A stretch of DNA of 64,000 nucleotides from Streptomyces sp. SCUT-3 (GTDB lineage: Bacteria; Actinomycetota; Actinomycetes; Streptomycetales; Streptomycetaceae), in contig NZ_CP046907.1 of the NCBI RefSeq assembly GCF_014083985.1, forward strand, positions 6,011,150-6,075,149, written 5' to 3'. This document shows positions 8,764 through 19,493 of this stretch, one piece after another; the stretch's first letter is position 1; each line of letters begins with the position of its first letter. The position numbers and the translations under genes were made by a program. Under the pieces are notes generated by a model, which worked only from the letters and a program-made list of their open reading frames with translations, did not search any database and had not been told where the DNA came from.

Positions 8764-10170
8764 ATGAGCGGAGCTTTTGAGCGGATGGTGCTGCCGGTTC
8801 CGGAACGGCGACCGGCCGGACCTCCGGCGTTCGACATGCAGCACGGGGAGGTGTCGTTCGAACCGATCAGGCCGCCGCGGCCGCCGGCGGGTGCGCCGAA
8901 CGTCCTGCTGGTGATGCTGGACGACGCCGGGTTCGGGTCGAGCAGCGCTTTCGGCGGTCCGTGCCGGGCGCCGACATTCGAGCGGCTCGCAGCGAACGGC
9001 TTGCGCTACACCCGTTTCCACACGACGGCGATGTGCTCCCCGACCAGACAGGCGCTGCTGACCGGGCGCAACCATCATGCGGTGGGGATGGGCGCGGTGT
9101 CGGACATGGCGACGGCTGCGCCCGGATACACATCGCTGCGGCCGAACACGGCGGCGACGATTGCGGAGGTGCTGCGCCTGAACGGCTGTTCGACGTCCCA
9201 GTTCGGCAAGTGCCACGAGGTCCCGACATGGGAGTGGAACCCGATGGGCCCGTTCGACAGGTGGCCGACGGGCAGTGGGTTCGAGTACTTCTACGGGTTC
9301 ATCGGCGGGGAGAGCAGCCAGTTCTACCCGAGCCTGGTGGAGGGCACCGCACCGGTGACGCCGGACCGGTCGCCGGAGGCGGGGTACCACCTCAGCAAGG
9401 ACATCGCCGACAAAGCACGGCGCTGGCTGGGCCAGCAGCGGGCCCTGGCCCCGGACAAGCCGTTCTTTCTGTGCTTCGCCCCGAGTGCGACGCACGCTCC
9501 GATCCACGTCCCCCACCACTGGCTGGACCGCTACGCCGGCGAGTTCGACCAGGGGTGGGACGCCGTCCGTGAGGAGACCTTCGCCCGGCAGAAGCGGCTC
9601 GGTGTCGTCCCTCCGGACGCCGAGCTGACCGCTCGCCACGAGGGCATCCCCGCGTGGTCGGAGATTCCGGACGGGACGAAGCCGGTGCTGGCCAGGCAGA
9701 TGGAGCTGTATGCGGCCTTCCTCGAGCACACCGACCACTGCATCGGGCAGGTGGTGGACGCGGTCGAGGAACTGGGGGTGCTCGACGACACGCTCATCCT
9801 CCTGATCACCGGTGACAACGGCGCCTCCGGCGAGGGCACGGTGAACGGCACCTGGAACGAGGCGCTGACCATGACCGGCATGAGCGACATCGAGACCCCG
9901 GAGTTCCTCCGGGACCGGCTGGACACGTTCGGCACCCCGCACTCGTATCCGCAGTACTCGCTCGGCTGGGCGCACGCCATGGACACCCCCTACCAGTGGA
10001 CCAAGCGGATCGCGTCGCACTGGGGCGGTACCCGTAACGGGCTGATCGTCCACTGGCCGCGCGGCATCACGGCCCGCAACGAGCTGCGTCACCAGTTCCA
10101 CCATGTCGTCGACACCGCGCCCACCTGCCTCGAAGTCGCAGGCCTGCCCGAACCGCACACCGTGGCGCCC
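8764..10170 (+). pseudogene. Arylsulfatase, C-terminally truncated
   Basis: ATG at 8764 begins MSGAFERMVLPVPE. The alkaline-phosphatase-fold sulfatase core follows: VLLVMLDDAGFGSS (metal-binding Asp pair), CSPTRQALLTGRNHH (Cys to be converted to formylglycine), GKCHE, ITGDNGASGEG. This is the AtsA/AtsB arylsulfatase type, normally about 750-790 residues. Homology stops near 10165 at [12 protein letters not shown], after about 470 residues, and the frame then runs antisense through the uvrA-like gene to 11436. The C-terminal domain is missing, so activity is doubtful. The junction with the neighbouring gene's 3' end suggests a deletion. Confidence 0.8.
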
Positions 10171-10206
10171 ACGGTGTCCCGCGCACCACCGCCCCGCCCC
10201 GAGCAC

Positions 10207-12699
10207 TCAGCCGTCGTCCCGCCCGTCCAGCAGCGGCAGGCCCGCCGCGTACTGGCGGAAGAAGCCCGCAGTCGGGGTGTCCGCCGCTGCGACGGCCTCC
10301 GGAGTGCCCTCCGCCACCACGGCCCCTCCGGCCGGGCCCGCTCCCGGCCCCAGGTCGATCACCCAGTCCGCGGACGCGGCGACGGGGATGTCGTGCTCGG
10401 CCACGACGACGGTGTTGCCCGAATCGAGGAGGACGTCGAAGGCGTCCACCATGCGCTGGATGTCCGACGGATGCAGACCCGAGACGGGCTCGTCGAGAAC
10501 GACCAGCCCGGCCTTGCGGCCCGCCGCGCCGCGCTGCACGGCGGACGCCAGCCTCAGCCGCTGCGCCTCCCCGCCGGAGAGCTCCGTGGCGCTCTGGCCG
10601 AGCTGCAGGTAGCCGAGGCCGACCCGGTCCAGCGCCTCCAGCGTCTCCGCCAGCTGCCGGGGCTTCGGGAACCGCTCCACGGCCTCGGCGACGGTCAGCT
10701 CCAGCACCTCGTCGATGCTCAGCCCCTCGTAAGTGATCTCCAGGGCCTCCGGCTTGTACCGCCGGCCCTCGCACTCGTCGCAGACCACCCACACGTCCGG
10801 CAGGAAGTGCATGTCCACCAGCCTGCGGCCGTACCCGGTGCAGGTCTCGCAGCGGCCGCCGTCGGCGGTGTTGAAGGAGAACCAGGAGGCGTTGATCCCG
10901 CGCTTTCGGGCCTCGTCGGTGCCGGCGAACAGCTTGCGGACGACGTCGAACGCCTTGCTGTAGGTCGCCGGGTTGGACCGCGGGGTCCGCCCGAGCGGTT
11001 CCTGGTCGACGACGGCGACCCAGCTGAACCTCTCCGCGCCGCTCACCGCACGCACCGTGCCGACCGCCGTTCCGTTCAACGCGGCCTCCACGCCGACCCC
11101 CAGTGCGCCGAGCAGGCTGCTCTTGCCGCTGCCGCTCACCCCGGTCAGGCAGGTCAGCCGGCCGACGGGGAAACGGACCAGGTCCATGGTCACGTTGTGG
11201 GCGGAAAGCCCCCGCAGCTCCACCCACTCGGTGCGGTCGCCGACCGGGCGGCGGGCCCGTTGAAGGCGCGGCCCGTTCCCGCCCAGGTAGCGTCCGGTCA
11301 ACGAGCGGGGATGCGCGGCGACCTCGGCCGGCCTGCCCGACACCAGCACCTCGCCGCCCTGCCTGCCCGCACCCGGGCCCATGTCGATCACCCAGTCGGC
11401 ACGGGCGATCAGCTCCGGATCGTGCTCGACCAGTAACACGGTGTTCCCGGCCGCCCGCAGTTCCAGCGCGATGTTCAGCAGATGCGCCTTGTCCGCCGGG
11501 TGCAGACCGGCCCCGGGCTCGTCCAGGACGAAGATGATCCCGCTGAGCTCGGTGCTCAGCTGCGCGGCCAGCCGGGTCCGCTGCAACTCGCCCCCGGAGA
11601 GCGTCACCACGCTCCGGGACAGCTGCAGGTGGGCCAGGCCGAGCCGGTCCAGTATCCCGAGCCTGCGGTCCAGGTCCTGGAGCAGCGGCTCGCCCACCTC
11701 GCGCTGCGCGGTGCTCAGCCCGCCCGCGACCTTCTCCGCCCAGCCCCGCACCGCGCGCACGTCCACCCCGAGCAGTTCCGGGTACGCCATCCCGCCCAGC
11801 AGGACGGACCGGGCCACTTCGCCGTATCCGCTGCCGTCGCAAGTGCCGCAGGACACCTTGCGCATGTACGGCAGGTAACGCTGCTTGGCGCTCGGCGTCC
11901 CGGCGTTCCCGAAAACCCGTTCCACTTCCGCCAGCGCGCCCCGCAGCGGCTGGCTGGAGGTGTAGGTCCACGAAGCCGTCTCGTTCTTGTTCGGCATGTC
12001 GACCGTCGCCTCGACCTTCTCGTCACCCGTGCCGTGGAGCACGCAGTGACGGAACTCCTCGGGCAGCGACTGCCACGGCAGGCCGAGATCAACGCCCCGC
12101 TTTTCGGCCAGGGCCGGAACGAAGGCATGCTCGCCCGAACGCCACTTCGCGTACCAGGGCGACGCCCCCTCGAAGAGCGGAAGCTCCGGATTCGTGATGA
12201 TCAGGTCTTCCTGCGCCTGCCAGTACCCACCCACTCCGTGGCACTCGGAGCAGCTTCCCTCCGGCGAGTGCTGGTCGAAGTCGGCACTGCTCAGGGAATC
12301 CTTCGGAGCGGCCGAACCCGCTCCGAGCCCGGGGAGCCGCGAGTACAGCAACCCCAAGTGCCCGTCGATGCCGGTGATCGTCGCCACCGTGGACCTGGGG
12401 TTGCGGTTCAGCCGGCGCTGGTCCACCGCAAGTGTCGCGCCGAGCCCCAGGACACGGTCCACCTTCGGCCGGTTGCGCTGGGTGATGTACTGCCGTACGA
12501 ACGGCGAAAGCCCCTCCAGGTAGCGCAGTTGCGCCTCGCTGTGGATCGTGTCGATCGCCAACGAGGTCTTGCCGCTGCCGCTCACCCCGGTGAACGCGAC
12601 AACCCGGCCCTTGGGGATGCTCAATGAGACGTTGCGCAGGTTGTTGGTGCGCGCTCCCACTACTTCGACGGTCTCGACGTGCTGTGCGGATTCAGTCAT
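10207..12699 (-). CDS. UvrA-like ABC excinuclease paralogue (UvrA2/DrrC type)
   Basis: About 830 residues with two ABC ATPase halves. Walker A motifs are GVSGSGKTS (about 39) and GVSGSGKSS (about 510); signatures are LSGGELQR and LSGGEAQR; zinc-finger cysteine pairs ([32 protein letters not shown]) are present. It is more than 100 residues shorter than housekeeping UvrA, as in UvrA2 paralogues that lack the UvrB-binding insert; relatives such as DrrC give self-resistance to DNA-binding drugs. ATG at 12699 ([13 protein letters not shown]) suits the GAGGTGG site better than the ATG at 12708. No antibiotic cluster is visible nearby, so its role is uncertain. Confidence 0.88.
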   Translation of the reverse strand: MTESAQHVETVEVVGARTNNLRNVSLSIPKGRVVAFTGVSGSGKTSLAIDTIHSEAQLRYLEGLSPFVRQYITQRNRPKVDRVLGLGATLAVDQRRLNRNPRSTVATITGIDGHLGLLYSRLPGLGAGSAAPKDSLSSADFDQHSPEGSCSECHGVGGYWQAQEDLIITNPELPLFEGASPWYAKWRSGEHAFVPALAEKRGVDLGLPWQSLPEEFRHCVLHGTGDEKVEATVDMPNKNETASWTYTSSQPLRGALAEVERVFGNAGTPSAKQRYLPYMRKVSCGTCDGSGYGEVARSVLLGGMAYPELLGVDVRAVRGWAEKVAGGLSTAQREVGEPLLQDLDRRLGILDRLGLAHLQLSRSVVTLSGGELQRTRLAAQLSTELSGIIFVLDEPGAGLHPADKAHLLNIALELRAAGNTVLLVEHDPELIARADWVIDMGPGAGRQGGEVLVSGRPAEVAAHPRSLTGRYLGGNGPRLQRARRPVGDRTEWVELRGLSAHNVTMDLVRFPVGRLTCLTGVSGSGKSSLLGALGVGVEAALNGTAVGTVRAVSGAERFSWVAVVDQEPLGRTPRSNPATYSKAFDVVRKLFAGTDEARKRGINASWFSFNTADGGRCETCTGYGRRLVDMHFLPDVWVVCDECEGRRYKPEALEITYEGLSIDEVLELTVAEAVERFPKPRQLAETLEALDRVGLGYLQLGQSATELSGGEAQRLRLASAVQRGAAGRKAGLVVLDEPVSGLHPSDIQRMVDAFDVLLDSGNTVVVAEHDIPVAASADWVIDLGPGAGPAGGAVVAEGTPEAVAAADTPTAGFFRQYAAGLPLLDGRDDG

Positions 12700-12710
12700 C
12701 CATTCCACCT

Positions 12711-12905
12711 CTACCGGTAGTAAGTGGCCATGGTCCGGGGCTCATTGTGCTCGGAACCGCCGCGGAGCCGGGCCGGTGCCCGTCGGAGTCGGGCCAGACC
12801 CTCCGGGTTGAGCGTGGTGTCGGTGGCGGACGCGGAGGCACGGACGGTCTCCGGCCGGCCGAAGCCGGGGATCACGACGACGTTCGGGGAAGGGCGCAGG
12901 TGCCG
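12711..12905 (-). pseudogene. Aldo/keto reductase, C-terminal remnant
   Basis: Leftward frame reading HLRPSPNVVVIPGFGRPE, then TTLNPEGLARLR, and stopping at 12711. This is the end of the aldo/keto reductase barrel, where R-P-S-P-N-V-V-x-I-P-G is typical. Upstream the frame loses similarity, so only about 60 codons survive, between the uvrA-like start and argG. Confidence 0.6.
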
Positions 12906-13042
12906 GACCGGACGGGAGGGCGCCCCGGGGGTGGGGGCGCCCCGGGGCGGGGCGGAGGCCGGCGAAGGCGTCGCCGAGCCGGGTGTCCTGCGCCCGCGCG
13001 GGCTCCCGCGCCGACCGCCGGGTGAAGGACCCGGTCCGGACT

Positions 13043-14526
<1,484 letters not shown>

Positions 14527-14548
14527 GCACCTCGCCCGAGGATTCACA

Positions 14549-14588
14549 GGCCTTGTGCGCGGACCGCGGCCGGTCCGCGCACAAGGCC
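14549..14588 (+). terminator. argG terminator hairpin
   Basis: GGCCTTGTGCGCGGACCG (14549-14566) pairs perfectly with 14571-14588 across a four-base loop, giving an 18-bp stem 22 bases after the argG stop. No T run follows, as is usual in Streptomyces. It may also serve the convergent gene at 14653. Confidence 0.85.
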
Positions 14589-14652
14589 GTGCCGAGCCGC
14601 TCTGCCGAGCCTCGCCGTGCCCCTTTGCCGAGTGCGCCCCGGCGCCCGGCCG

Positions 14653-14928
14653 TCAGCCGACGTCCCCGTACTCGGGCGGGGGCTGGGCCGGCCCGGGGTG
14701 CTCCACCGCGTACCGGTCACCGTGGATCGCCAGCATCGCCCAGTGCCAGGCCTCGTCGTGGAAGACGAGCCCGCGGTACGGTGCGCCGTCCGGCTCGTAC
14801 GGGTAGTGCTCCAGGGCCGCTTCCCGGGCTTCCTCCGGCGTGGAACCGCCATAGCGCTCCATCACCCATGCGTAGCAACGCCGCTCGGACCGCAAATATT
14901 CGAGGTACTCCGCCTCGCTCCACGTCAT
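14653..14928 (-). CDS. Small hypothetical protein (91 residues)
   Basis: Starts MTWSEAEYLEYLRSERRCYA at ATG 14928 and ends PPPEYGDVG. It is an acidic, Trp/Tyr/Glu-rich soluble protein without signal peptide or membrane segment. The composition and many aromatic residues resemble conserved Streptomyces hypothetical proteins; no function is assigned. The upstream extension to 15024 is Gly/Pro/Arg-rich and unlikely to be translated. A short AT-rich patch (AATACTTTAGG on the plus strand, 14932-14942) lies just upstream and could hold the promoter. Confidence 0.7.
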   Translation of the reverse strand: MTWSEAEYLEYLRSERRCYAWVMERYGGSTPEEAREAALEHYPYEPDGAPYRGLVFHDEAWHWAMLAIHGDRYAVEHPGPAQPPPEYGDVG

Positions 14929-15052
14929 GACGAATACTTTAGGAGCCGCGCCGGAGGGGCCTGGTCCGTGCGGTGTCCGGCCCGCCGCAGGCCGCCGCTG
15001 TGACCCCGGCCCGGCGCCGCGCACTCCATGAGCCCGCCCGCCCCCCGTCGGA

Positions 15053-16897
15053 TCAGCCGAAGGGGACGGTCAGCACGGAGCCCGTCTCCACCTGGACGGT
15101 GGAGGGGGCGTCGCCGATCGCGTTCCAGATTTCGACGCGGATCGTGCCCCCGTCGAGGTCGCCGAGGCTCCCGGAGGCGGAGTGGAGGCCGGAACGGGAC
15201 CCGGCGTACTCCTCGTGGCCGGGGACGGGGTCGGAGGCGAAGTAGCGGAAGGTCTCGACCCGTTCGAAGGTGCCGTCGCCGGTCAGGTCGTACGACACCC
15301 GGGCCTGCTGCCCGACGCCGACGGCCGTCCCCGCGTCCACCCAGAAACGGAAGTCCGTGGCCTCTCCCGGCCGGAGGGTGCCGTCGACGTTCTCCGCCTG
15401 GAGGACGAGAGGACGGTGGGGCGTGCCGTCGTGATTGGCTCCGCCCGCGGACGCGAGGGTCTCGGACGACGGGCCCTCGCCCGCGGTGGTGCTCAGCCTC
15501 CCGCCCGAGCGCAGGTGGAAGGTGTCCCCGGTCACCGGGACCGGGCCGGTGGGACTCGGGCCGGTGGGGCTGGGCGTGGGGCCGGGGGAGGAGTCGGTCG
15601 GGGACGGGGTCGGGGACGGGGTCGGGGACGGGGACGGCGACGGGTCCGTCGGCGTCGGGTCGGGCGGGGCCGGGGCGTCCGAGAGCGGGTCGAGGGTGAC
15701 GTACGCCTGCTGGGGGTTGCCGTCGTGCACCAGGGACTCGTGGGCCCCGACGTCGTCGAAGGCGAAGGCGTAGGCCTTTCCGTCCACGGTCCTGGCGTGG
15801 ATCTCGCGGGCGTAGTGGTTGGTCACCCCGTCCTTGTAGAAGTCCGCCGACGTGGTGTCCGGCTGGTGGGGGTTCTCCAGCAGCGTCGACCGGTTGAACC
15901 CGGCGCACAGAGTGCGCGATATCGGCCCCCGCACCAGGTCGTTGGGGGCGTCCAGGCGCTTGTAGCAGCCGAAGACGCTGTCGGAGTCGGGCTTCTGGAA
16001 GGAGGCGACGACCGTTCCGGAGCGGTCGGTGAAGTCCATCGTGTCGCCGGAGACCCTGCCGTGGTAGGTGACGTCCGGCTGGTGGGCGAAGGGGGTCACC
16101 GTCAGGGTGGAGGTGGAGTACTTGCTCCACACCCGGTCGATGTAGTCGTCCAGGGCGTCGGACCGCAGTCCGCCGGCCTCGATGGCGTGGCTGGGGGCGA
16201 GGGCGCGCAGGACCGTTCCGTCGGACCGGGTCTGGACGAGGCCGGCCCAGCCCGGCTGCTTCTCGAGGGCGTCGAAGAACCCCTGGTACCCGCCGGGCTC
16301 GAGGTGTCCGGTGGTCGCCACGGTGCCGTCGCCGCGCTTCACGCCCACCGCGTACGGGGCCGAGAACATGTCGACCTGTGTGCTGTTGATCCACAGACCG
16401 GAGTCGTTGAGCGTGTACTCGGACCAGTTGAACAGGATGTCCCTGTTGGGGTCGGTGGGGTTCTGCACCGCGGGCTGCACGAGGCCGCCGGTCGTGAGCC
16501 TGAAGTCGAGCTTCCGGCCGTACGAGAAGTAGACCCTGCCGGAGAACTTGGGCATGCGGATCGTCATCGAGTGGCCGTCGGCCGGGCCGGCGATGGAGGC
16601 GTCGGGTGCGGGGGACGGGGGATTGCCCCCGGCGGGCCAGGGGTGGAAGGTGCCGTCCGCGTCGGCCCAGCCCTGCCGGCCGGTCGAGAGTTCGGTTCCC
16701 AGGTTGTAGACGTAGACCTGCTCGCCGGTGCCGGAGTTGTTGGTCAGGGTCAGCGGGATGGTCCCGGGCGCCGCGGCCTCCGCGGCGGGCACGGGGGCGG
16801 TGACGGCGAGGCCGGCGGCCGGCAGGACTGCCGCGGCCGCTGCGACCAGCGCCTTCCGTGCGAACGGTGCCGGGGATCTCTTCCGTCTCATGCGCAT
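15053..16897 (-). CDS. Secreted GH64 beta-1,3-glucanase with CBM56
   Basis: 614 residues. The signal peptide (1-42; RRKRS then an Ala-rich core) precedes a glycoside hydrolase family 64 domain (about 45-400; thaumatin-like, laminaripentaose-producing glucanase; PKFSGRVYFSYG and CAGFNRSTLL). A Pro/Ser/Thr linker (about 410-465) follows, then a C-terminal beta-1,3-glucan-binding CBM56-like module (about 465-614). The enzyme degrades fungal cell-wall glucan outside the cell. ATG at 16897 (MRMRRKRSP) is chosen; the extension to 16987 crosses the operator. A perfect 18-bp palindrome 46 bases upstream suggests LacI-family control. Confidence 0.92.
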   Translation of the reverse strand: MRMRRKRSPAPFARKALVAAAAAVLPAAGLAVTAPVPAAEAAAPGTIPLTLTNNSGTGEQVYVYNLGTELSTGRQGWADADGTFHPWPAGGNPPSPAPDASIAGPADGHSMTIRMPKFSGRVYFSYGRKLDFRLTTGGLVQPAVQNPTDPNRDILFNWSEYTLNDSGLWINSTQVDMFSAPYAVGVKRGDGTVATTGHLEPGGYQGFFDALEKQPGWAGLVQTRSDGTVLRALAPSHAIEAGGLRSDALDDYIDRVWSKYSTSTLTVTPFAHQPDVTYHGRVSGDTMDFTDRSGTVVASFQKPDSDSVFGCYKRLDAPNDLVRGPISRTLCAGFNRSTLLENPHQPDTTSADFYKDGVTNHYAREIHARTVDGKAYAFAFDDVGAHESLVHDGNPQQAYVTLDPLSDAPAPPDPTPTDPSPSPSPTPSPTPSPTDSSPGPTPSPTGPSPTGPVPVTGDTFHLRSGGRLSTTAGEGPSSETLASAGGANHDGTPHRPLVLQAENVDGTLRPGEATDFRFWVDAGTAVGVGQQARVSYDLTGDGTFERVETFRYFASDPVPGHEEYAGSRSGLHSASGSLGDLDGGTIRVEIWNAIGDAPSTVQVETGSVLTVPFG

Positions 16898-16942
16898 GGT
16901 TGTTGCCGTCCTTGTCGGGGCGGGGCGCCGTCGGCCGTGACT

Positions 16943-16960
16943 TCTGAGAGCGCTCTCAGA
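16943..16960. promoter_or_regulatory. LacI/CebR-like operator for the GH64 gene
   Basis: TCTGAGAGCGCTCTCAGA is a perfect 18-bp palindrome with the GAGCGCTC core of Streptomyces CebR-type operators (TGGGAGCGCTCCCA). It lies in the promoter region of the glucanase gene. The repressor is not encoded nearby. Confidence 0.75.
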
Positions 16961-17072
16961 GTGGGTGCGCGAGTGCTGACGTGTCAATGGTCCGGCGGTG
17001 ACGGACGCCGTCCGGCCGGGCGGGACACCCCGTGCCCCGCCCGGCCGAACGGGGTGTCCCCGGCGTCGCCGC

Positions 17073-18485
17073 CTACAGCACCCGGCGCAGGAGGCGCTCC
17101 TTGAGCCTGGTGAAGGGCGGGTAGGCGAGCCGCAGGGTGTCGGGGAAGAGGGGCTTGTCGAGCACGGCCTTGGTGTGGCTGAAGGTCTCGACGGAGAGTT
17201 CGCCGTGGTAGCGGCCGAGCCCGCTCTCGCCCACGCCGCCGAACGGCAGTCCGGGGACGGCGAGGTGGGCGTTGGGGACGCCGAAGGCCAGGGCGCCGGA
17301 GGAGGTCTCCGTGGTCAGCCGGTGCTTGGTGCGCGCGGACGCGGTGAAGGCGTAGAGCGCCAGCGGCTTGTCCCGCTCGGTGATGAAAGTGATGGCCGCG
17401 TCGAGGTCGGGAACGCGGACGACCGGCAGGATCGGTCCGAAGATCTCCTCCCGCATCACCGGGGAGTCGGGGTCCACGTCGGCGAGGACGGTGGGGGCGA
17501 TGAAACGGTCCGCGCGGTCGTGGCCGCCGCCGACGACGGCGCGCCCGTCCTCCAGTAGCGCCGTGAGGCGGTCGAAGTGGCGGTCGTTGACGATGCGGCC
17601 GTAGTCGGGGGAGGCCGCCGGGTCGTCCCCGTACATGGCGCGCACGGCCGAAGCCAGATGGGGCACGATCTCGTCGGCTGCCTCGCCGACGGCGAGGACG
17701 TAGTCCGGCGCGACGCAGGTCTGGCCGGCGTTCATGAACTTGCCCCAGGCGATCCGCCGGGCGGCCGCGGCCAGGTCGGTGCCCGGTTCGACGACGGCGG
17801 GGCTCTTGCCCCCCAGTTCCAGGGTCACCGGGGTGAGGTGCCGGGCGGCAGCCGCCATGACGATGCGCCCCACGGTGCCGTTGCCGGTGTAGAAGATGTG
17901 GTCGAAACGCTGTTCCAGGAGCGCGGTCGTCTCCGGCACGCCGCCCTCGACGACGGTCACGGCCTGCGGGTCGAGGTAGCGGGGCAGCAGCCGGGCCAGT
18001 GCCGCCGAGGTGGCGGGCGCGAGCTCGCTGGGCTTGACGACCGCGCAGTTGCCGGCCGCCAGCGCGCCGACCAGCGGAGCCAGGGCGAGCTGCAGCGGGT
18101 AGTTCCAGGGGCTGATGATCAGCACGGTGCCCAACGGCTCCCGCACGGTCCGGGCACGGGCCGGCGCCAGCGACGCGGGGACGGGGACCCGCCGCGGCCG
18201 CAGCCACTGCTCGAGGTGCCCGAGCGTGTGGTCGATCTCGTTGAGGGTGAAGCCGATCTCGGTGGAGAACGCCTCGGTCGCACCCTTGCCGAGGTCGGAG
18301 CGGAGCGCCTCCCGGAACGTCCCGGCCTGCTCCTCCAGGAGTTTCCGCAGGGCCTCCAGCTGGCCGCGGCGCCAGGGCAGTGGTTTGGTGCGGCCTGTGT
18401 CGAAGGCGGCTCGGAGACGGGAGACCGTCGTGGAGACGTCGACGGTGCGAGGGGCGGCTGCGGGGGCGTCCTCATGATTCTGCAT
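17073..18485 (-). CDS. NAD(P)-dependent aldehyde dehydrogenase (ALDH3-like)
   Basis: 470 residues. The catalytic Cys257 lies in NAGQTCVAP and the general base Glu223 in LELGGKSP; SPWNYPLQLALAPL (about 125-138) and FGGVGESGLGRYHG near the C-terminus are typical of the class 3 group, and the length also fits. It oxidises aldehydes to carboxylic acids; substrate unknown. ATG at 18485 gives MQNHEDAPAA. It is divergent from a TetR gene, with a perfect operator in the 50-base gap, so the regulator most likely represses both, perhaps until a toxic aldehyde or related ligand appears. Confidence 0.92.
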   Translation of the reverse strand: MQNHEDAPAAAPRTVDVSTTVSRLRAAFDTGRTKPLPWRRGQLEALRKLLEEQAGTFREALRSDLGKGATEAFSTEIGFTLNEIDHTLGHLEQWLRPRRVPVPASLAPARARTVREPLGTVLIISPWNYPLQLALAPLVGALAAGNCAVVKPSELAPATSAALARLLPRYLDPQAVTVVEGGVPETTALLEQRFDHIFYTGNGTVGRIVMAAAARHLTPVTLELGGKSPAVVEPGTDLAAAARRIAWGKFMNAGQTCVAPDYVLAVGEAADEIVPHLASAVRAMYGDDPAASPDYGRIVNDRHFDRLTALLEDGRAVVGGGHDRADRFIAPTVLADVDPDSPVMREEIFGPILPVVRVPDLDAAITFITERDKPLALYAFTASARTKHRLTTETSSGALAFGVPNAHLAVPGLPFGGVGESGLGRYHGELSVETFSHTKAVLDKPLFPDTLRLAYPPFTRLKERLLRRVL

Positions 18486-18498
18486 GCCCAGAGAGTAA

Positions 18499-18523
18499 GC
18501 GAAACGAAAAACTTTCGTTTCGC
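18499..18523. promoter_or_regulatory. TetR operator between aldehyde dehydrogenase and its regulator
   Basis: GCGAAACGAAA (18499-18509) and TTTCGTTTCGC (18513-18523) form a perfect 11-bp inverted repeat with a 3-base spacer. It sits in the middle of the divergent gap, 13 bases from both start codons, and must overlap both promoters. Confidence 0.85.
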
Positions 18524-18535
18524 TACGATGAAGGT

Positions 18536-19375
18536 ATGACCGGTTCCACACGCCAGGGCCAGGACCCGAACCACCACCCCCGGCCGAACGCCGCGCAGGA
18601 GCCGAACGCCGCGCAGGACGGCGCGCAGGAGGGCGACGGCGCCGGCCCTTCGGCGCCCGTCCGGGACGGGCGGCGCGGGCGGCGCCGCGACGCCGGGCTG
18701 GACCGGGCACTGCTGGAGGCCGCCCTCGCCGTGCTGGCCGAGCGCGGATACGGCGCACTGACCACCGCCGCCGTCGCCGCCCGCGCCGGGGTGTCCACCG
18801 CCACCCTCTACCGCCGCTGGCGATCGAAGGAGGACCTGGTCGTCGGCGCGGTCCTCGCCCACGCCCCCGACCTCGCCCCGCGGACCGACACCGGGACCCT
18901 CGAAGGCGACCTGCGGGCGCTCCTGCGGGACAAGGCGGCCACCCTGACCGGCCCCGGGGGGCGTCTCCTGCGTGCCCTGACGGGCGAGGCGGCCCACAAC
19001 GCCGTCCTCGCGGAAGCCCTGACGACCGCCTTCGTGCTGCCGGTCGGGCGACGGGTGGCGGAGGTCGTGGACCGGGCCGCCGCGCGGGGCGAGATCCCGC
19101 CGGTCGAGCAGCCGGACCTGGTCGGCGACCTGGTCATCGGCCCCATGGTCAGCCGGTTCTTCCTGAGCCCCCTCCCGCCCGGCGGCCCCGGCGGCCCTGA
19201 CGGCCCTGACGGCCCTGACGGCCCTGACGGCCACGGCGGCCCGGACGGTCCGAACGGCCTGGAGTCGCCGTGCGCGGAGGAGACGGCCGACCGCTTCCTG
19301 CCCTTCCTCCTGCGCGCACTCGGCGCCCGCACCGTGCCGCCGGGGGAGGCGCGGGCAAGGGACACCGCCGACTGA
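18536..19375 (+). CDS. TetR family transcriptional regulator with Gly/Pro/Asp repeat
   Basis: 279 residues. After a charged, low-complexity N-terminus (about 1-45) comes a TetR helix-turn-helix (about 55-105; ALTTAAVAARAGVSTATLYR) and an all-helical ligand domain (C-terminal subgroup of TetR_C). Near the C-terminus lies a collagen-like Gly-Gly-Pro/Gly-Pro-Asp run encoded by 9-bp tandem repeats. ATG at 18536 has GAAGG four bases upstream; the in-frame extension crosses the operator. It is expected to bind the perfect dyad at 18499-18523 and repress itself and the dehydrogenase. Confidence 0.9.
   Translation: MTGSTRQGQDPNHHPRPNAAQEPNAAQDGAQEGDGAGPSAPVRDGRRGRRRDAGLDRALLEAALAVLAERGYGALTTAAVAARAGVSTATLYRRWRSKEDLVVGAVLAHAPDLAPRTDTGTLEGDLRALLRDKAATLTGPGGRLLRALTGEAAHNAVLAEALTTAFVLPVGRRVAEVVDRAAARGEIPPVEQPDLVGDLVIGPMVSRFFLSPLPPGGPGGPDGPDGPDGPDGHGGPDGPNGLESPCAEETADRFLPFLLRALGARTVPPGEARARDTAD
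19193..19228 (+). repeat. 9-bp tandem repeat inside the TetR gene
   Basis: Four exact copies of GGCCCTGAC in a row, with degenerate copies on both sides, encode Gly-Pro-Asp units. Units are a multiple of three, so copy-number change would keep the frame. Confidence 0.9.
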
Positions 19376-19493
19376 GGAGATCTCCCGCAGCCCCCTTCCC
19401 CGGCCGACACGGGCCACTACCGGAACCACGGTCACCACAGGCCACCACTGGGCGTTATGGTCCGGCACCGGCAGAGGGACGCTCCTGCGGATG

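Noticed and set aside
10207..11436. Rightward continuation of the sulfatase frame
   Set aside because: It is antisense to the clearly coding uvrA-like gene and has no sulfatase similarity.
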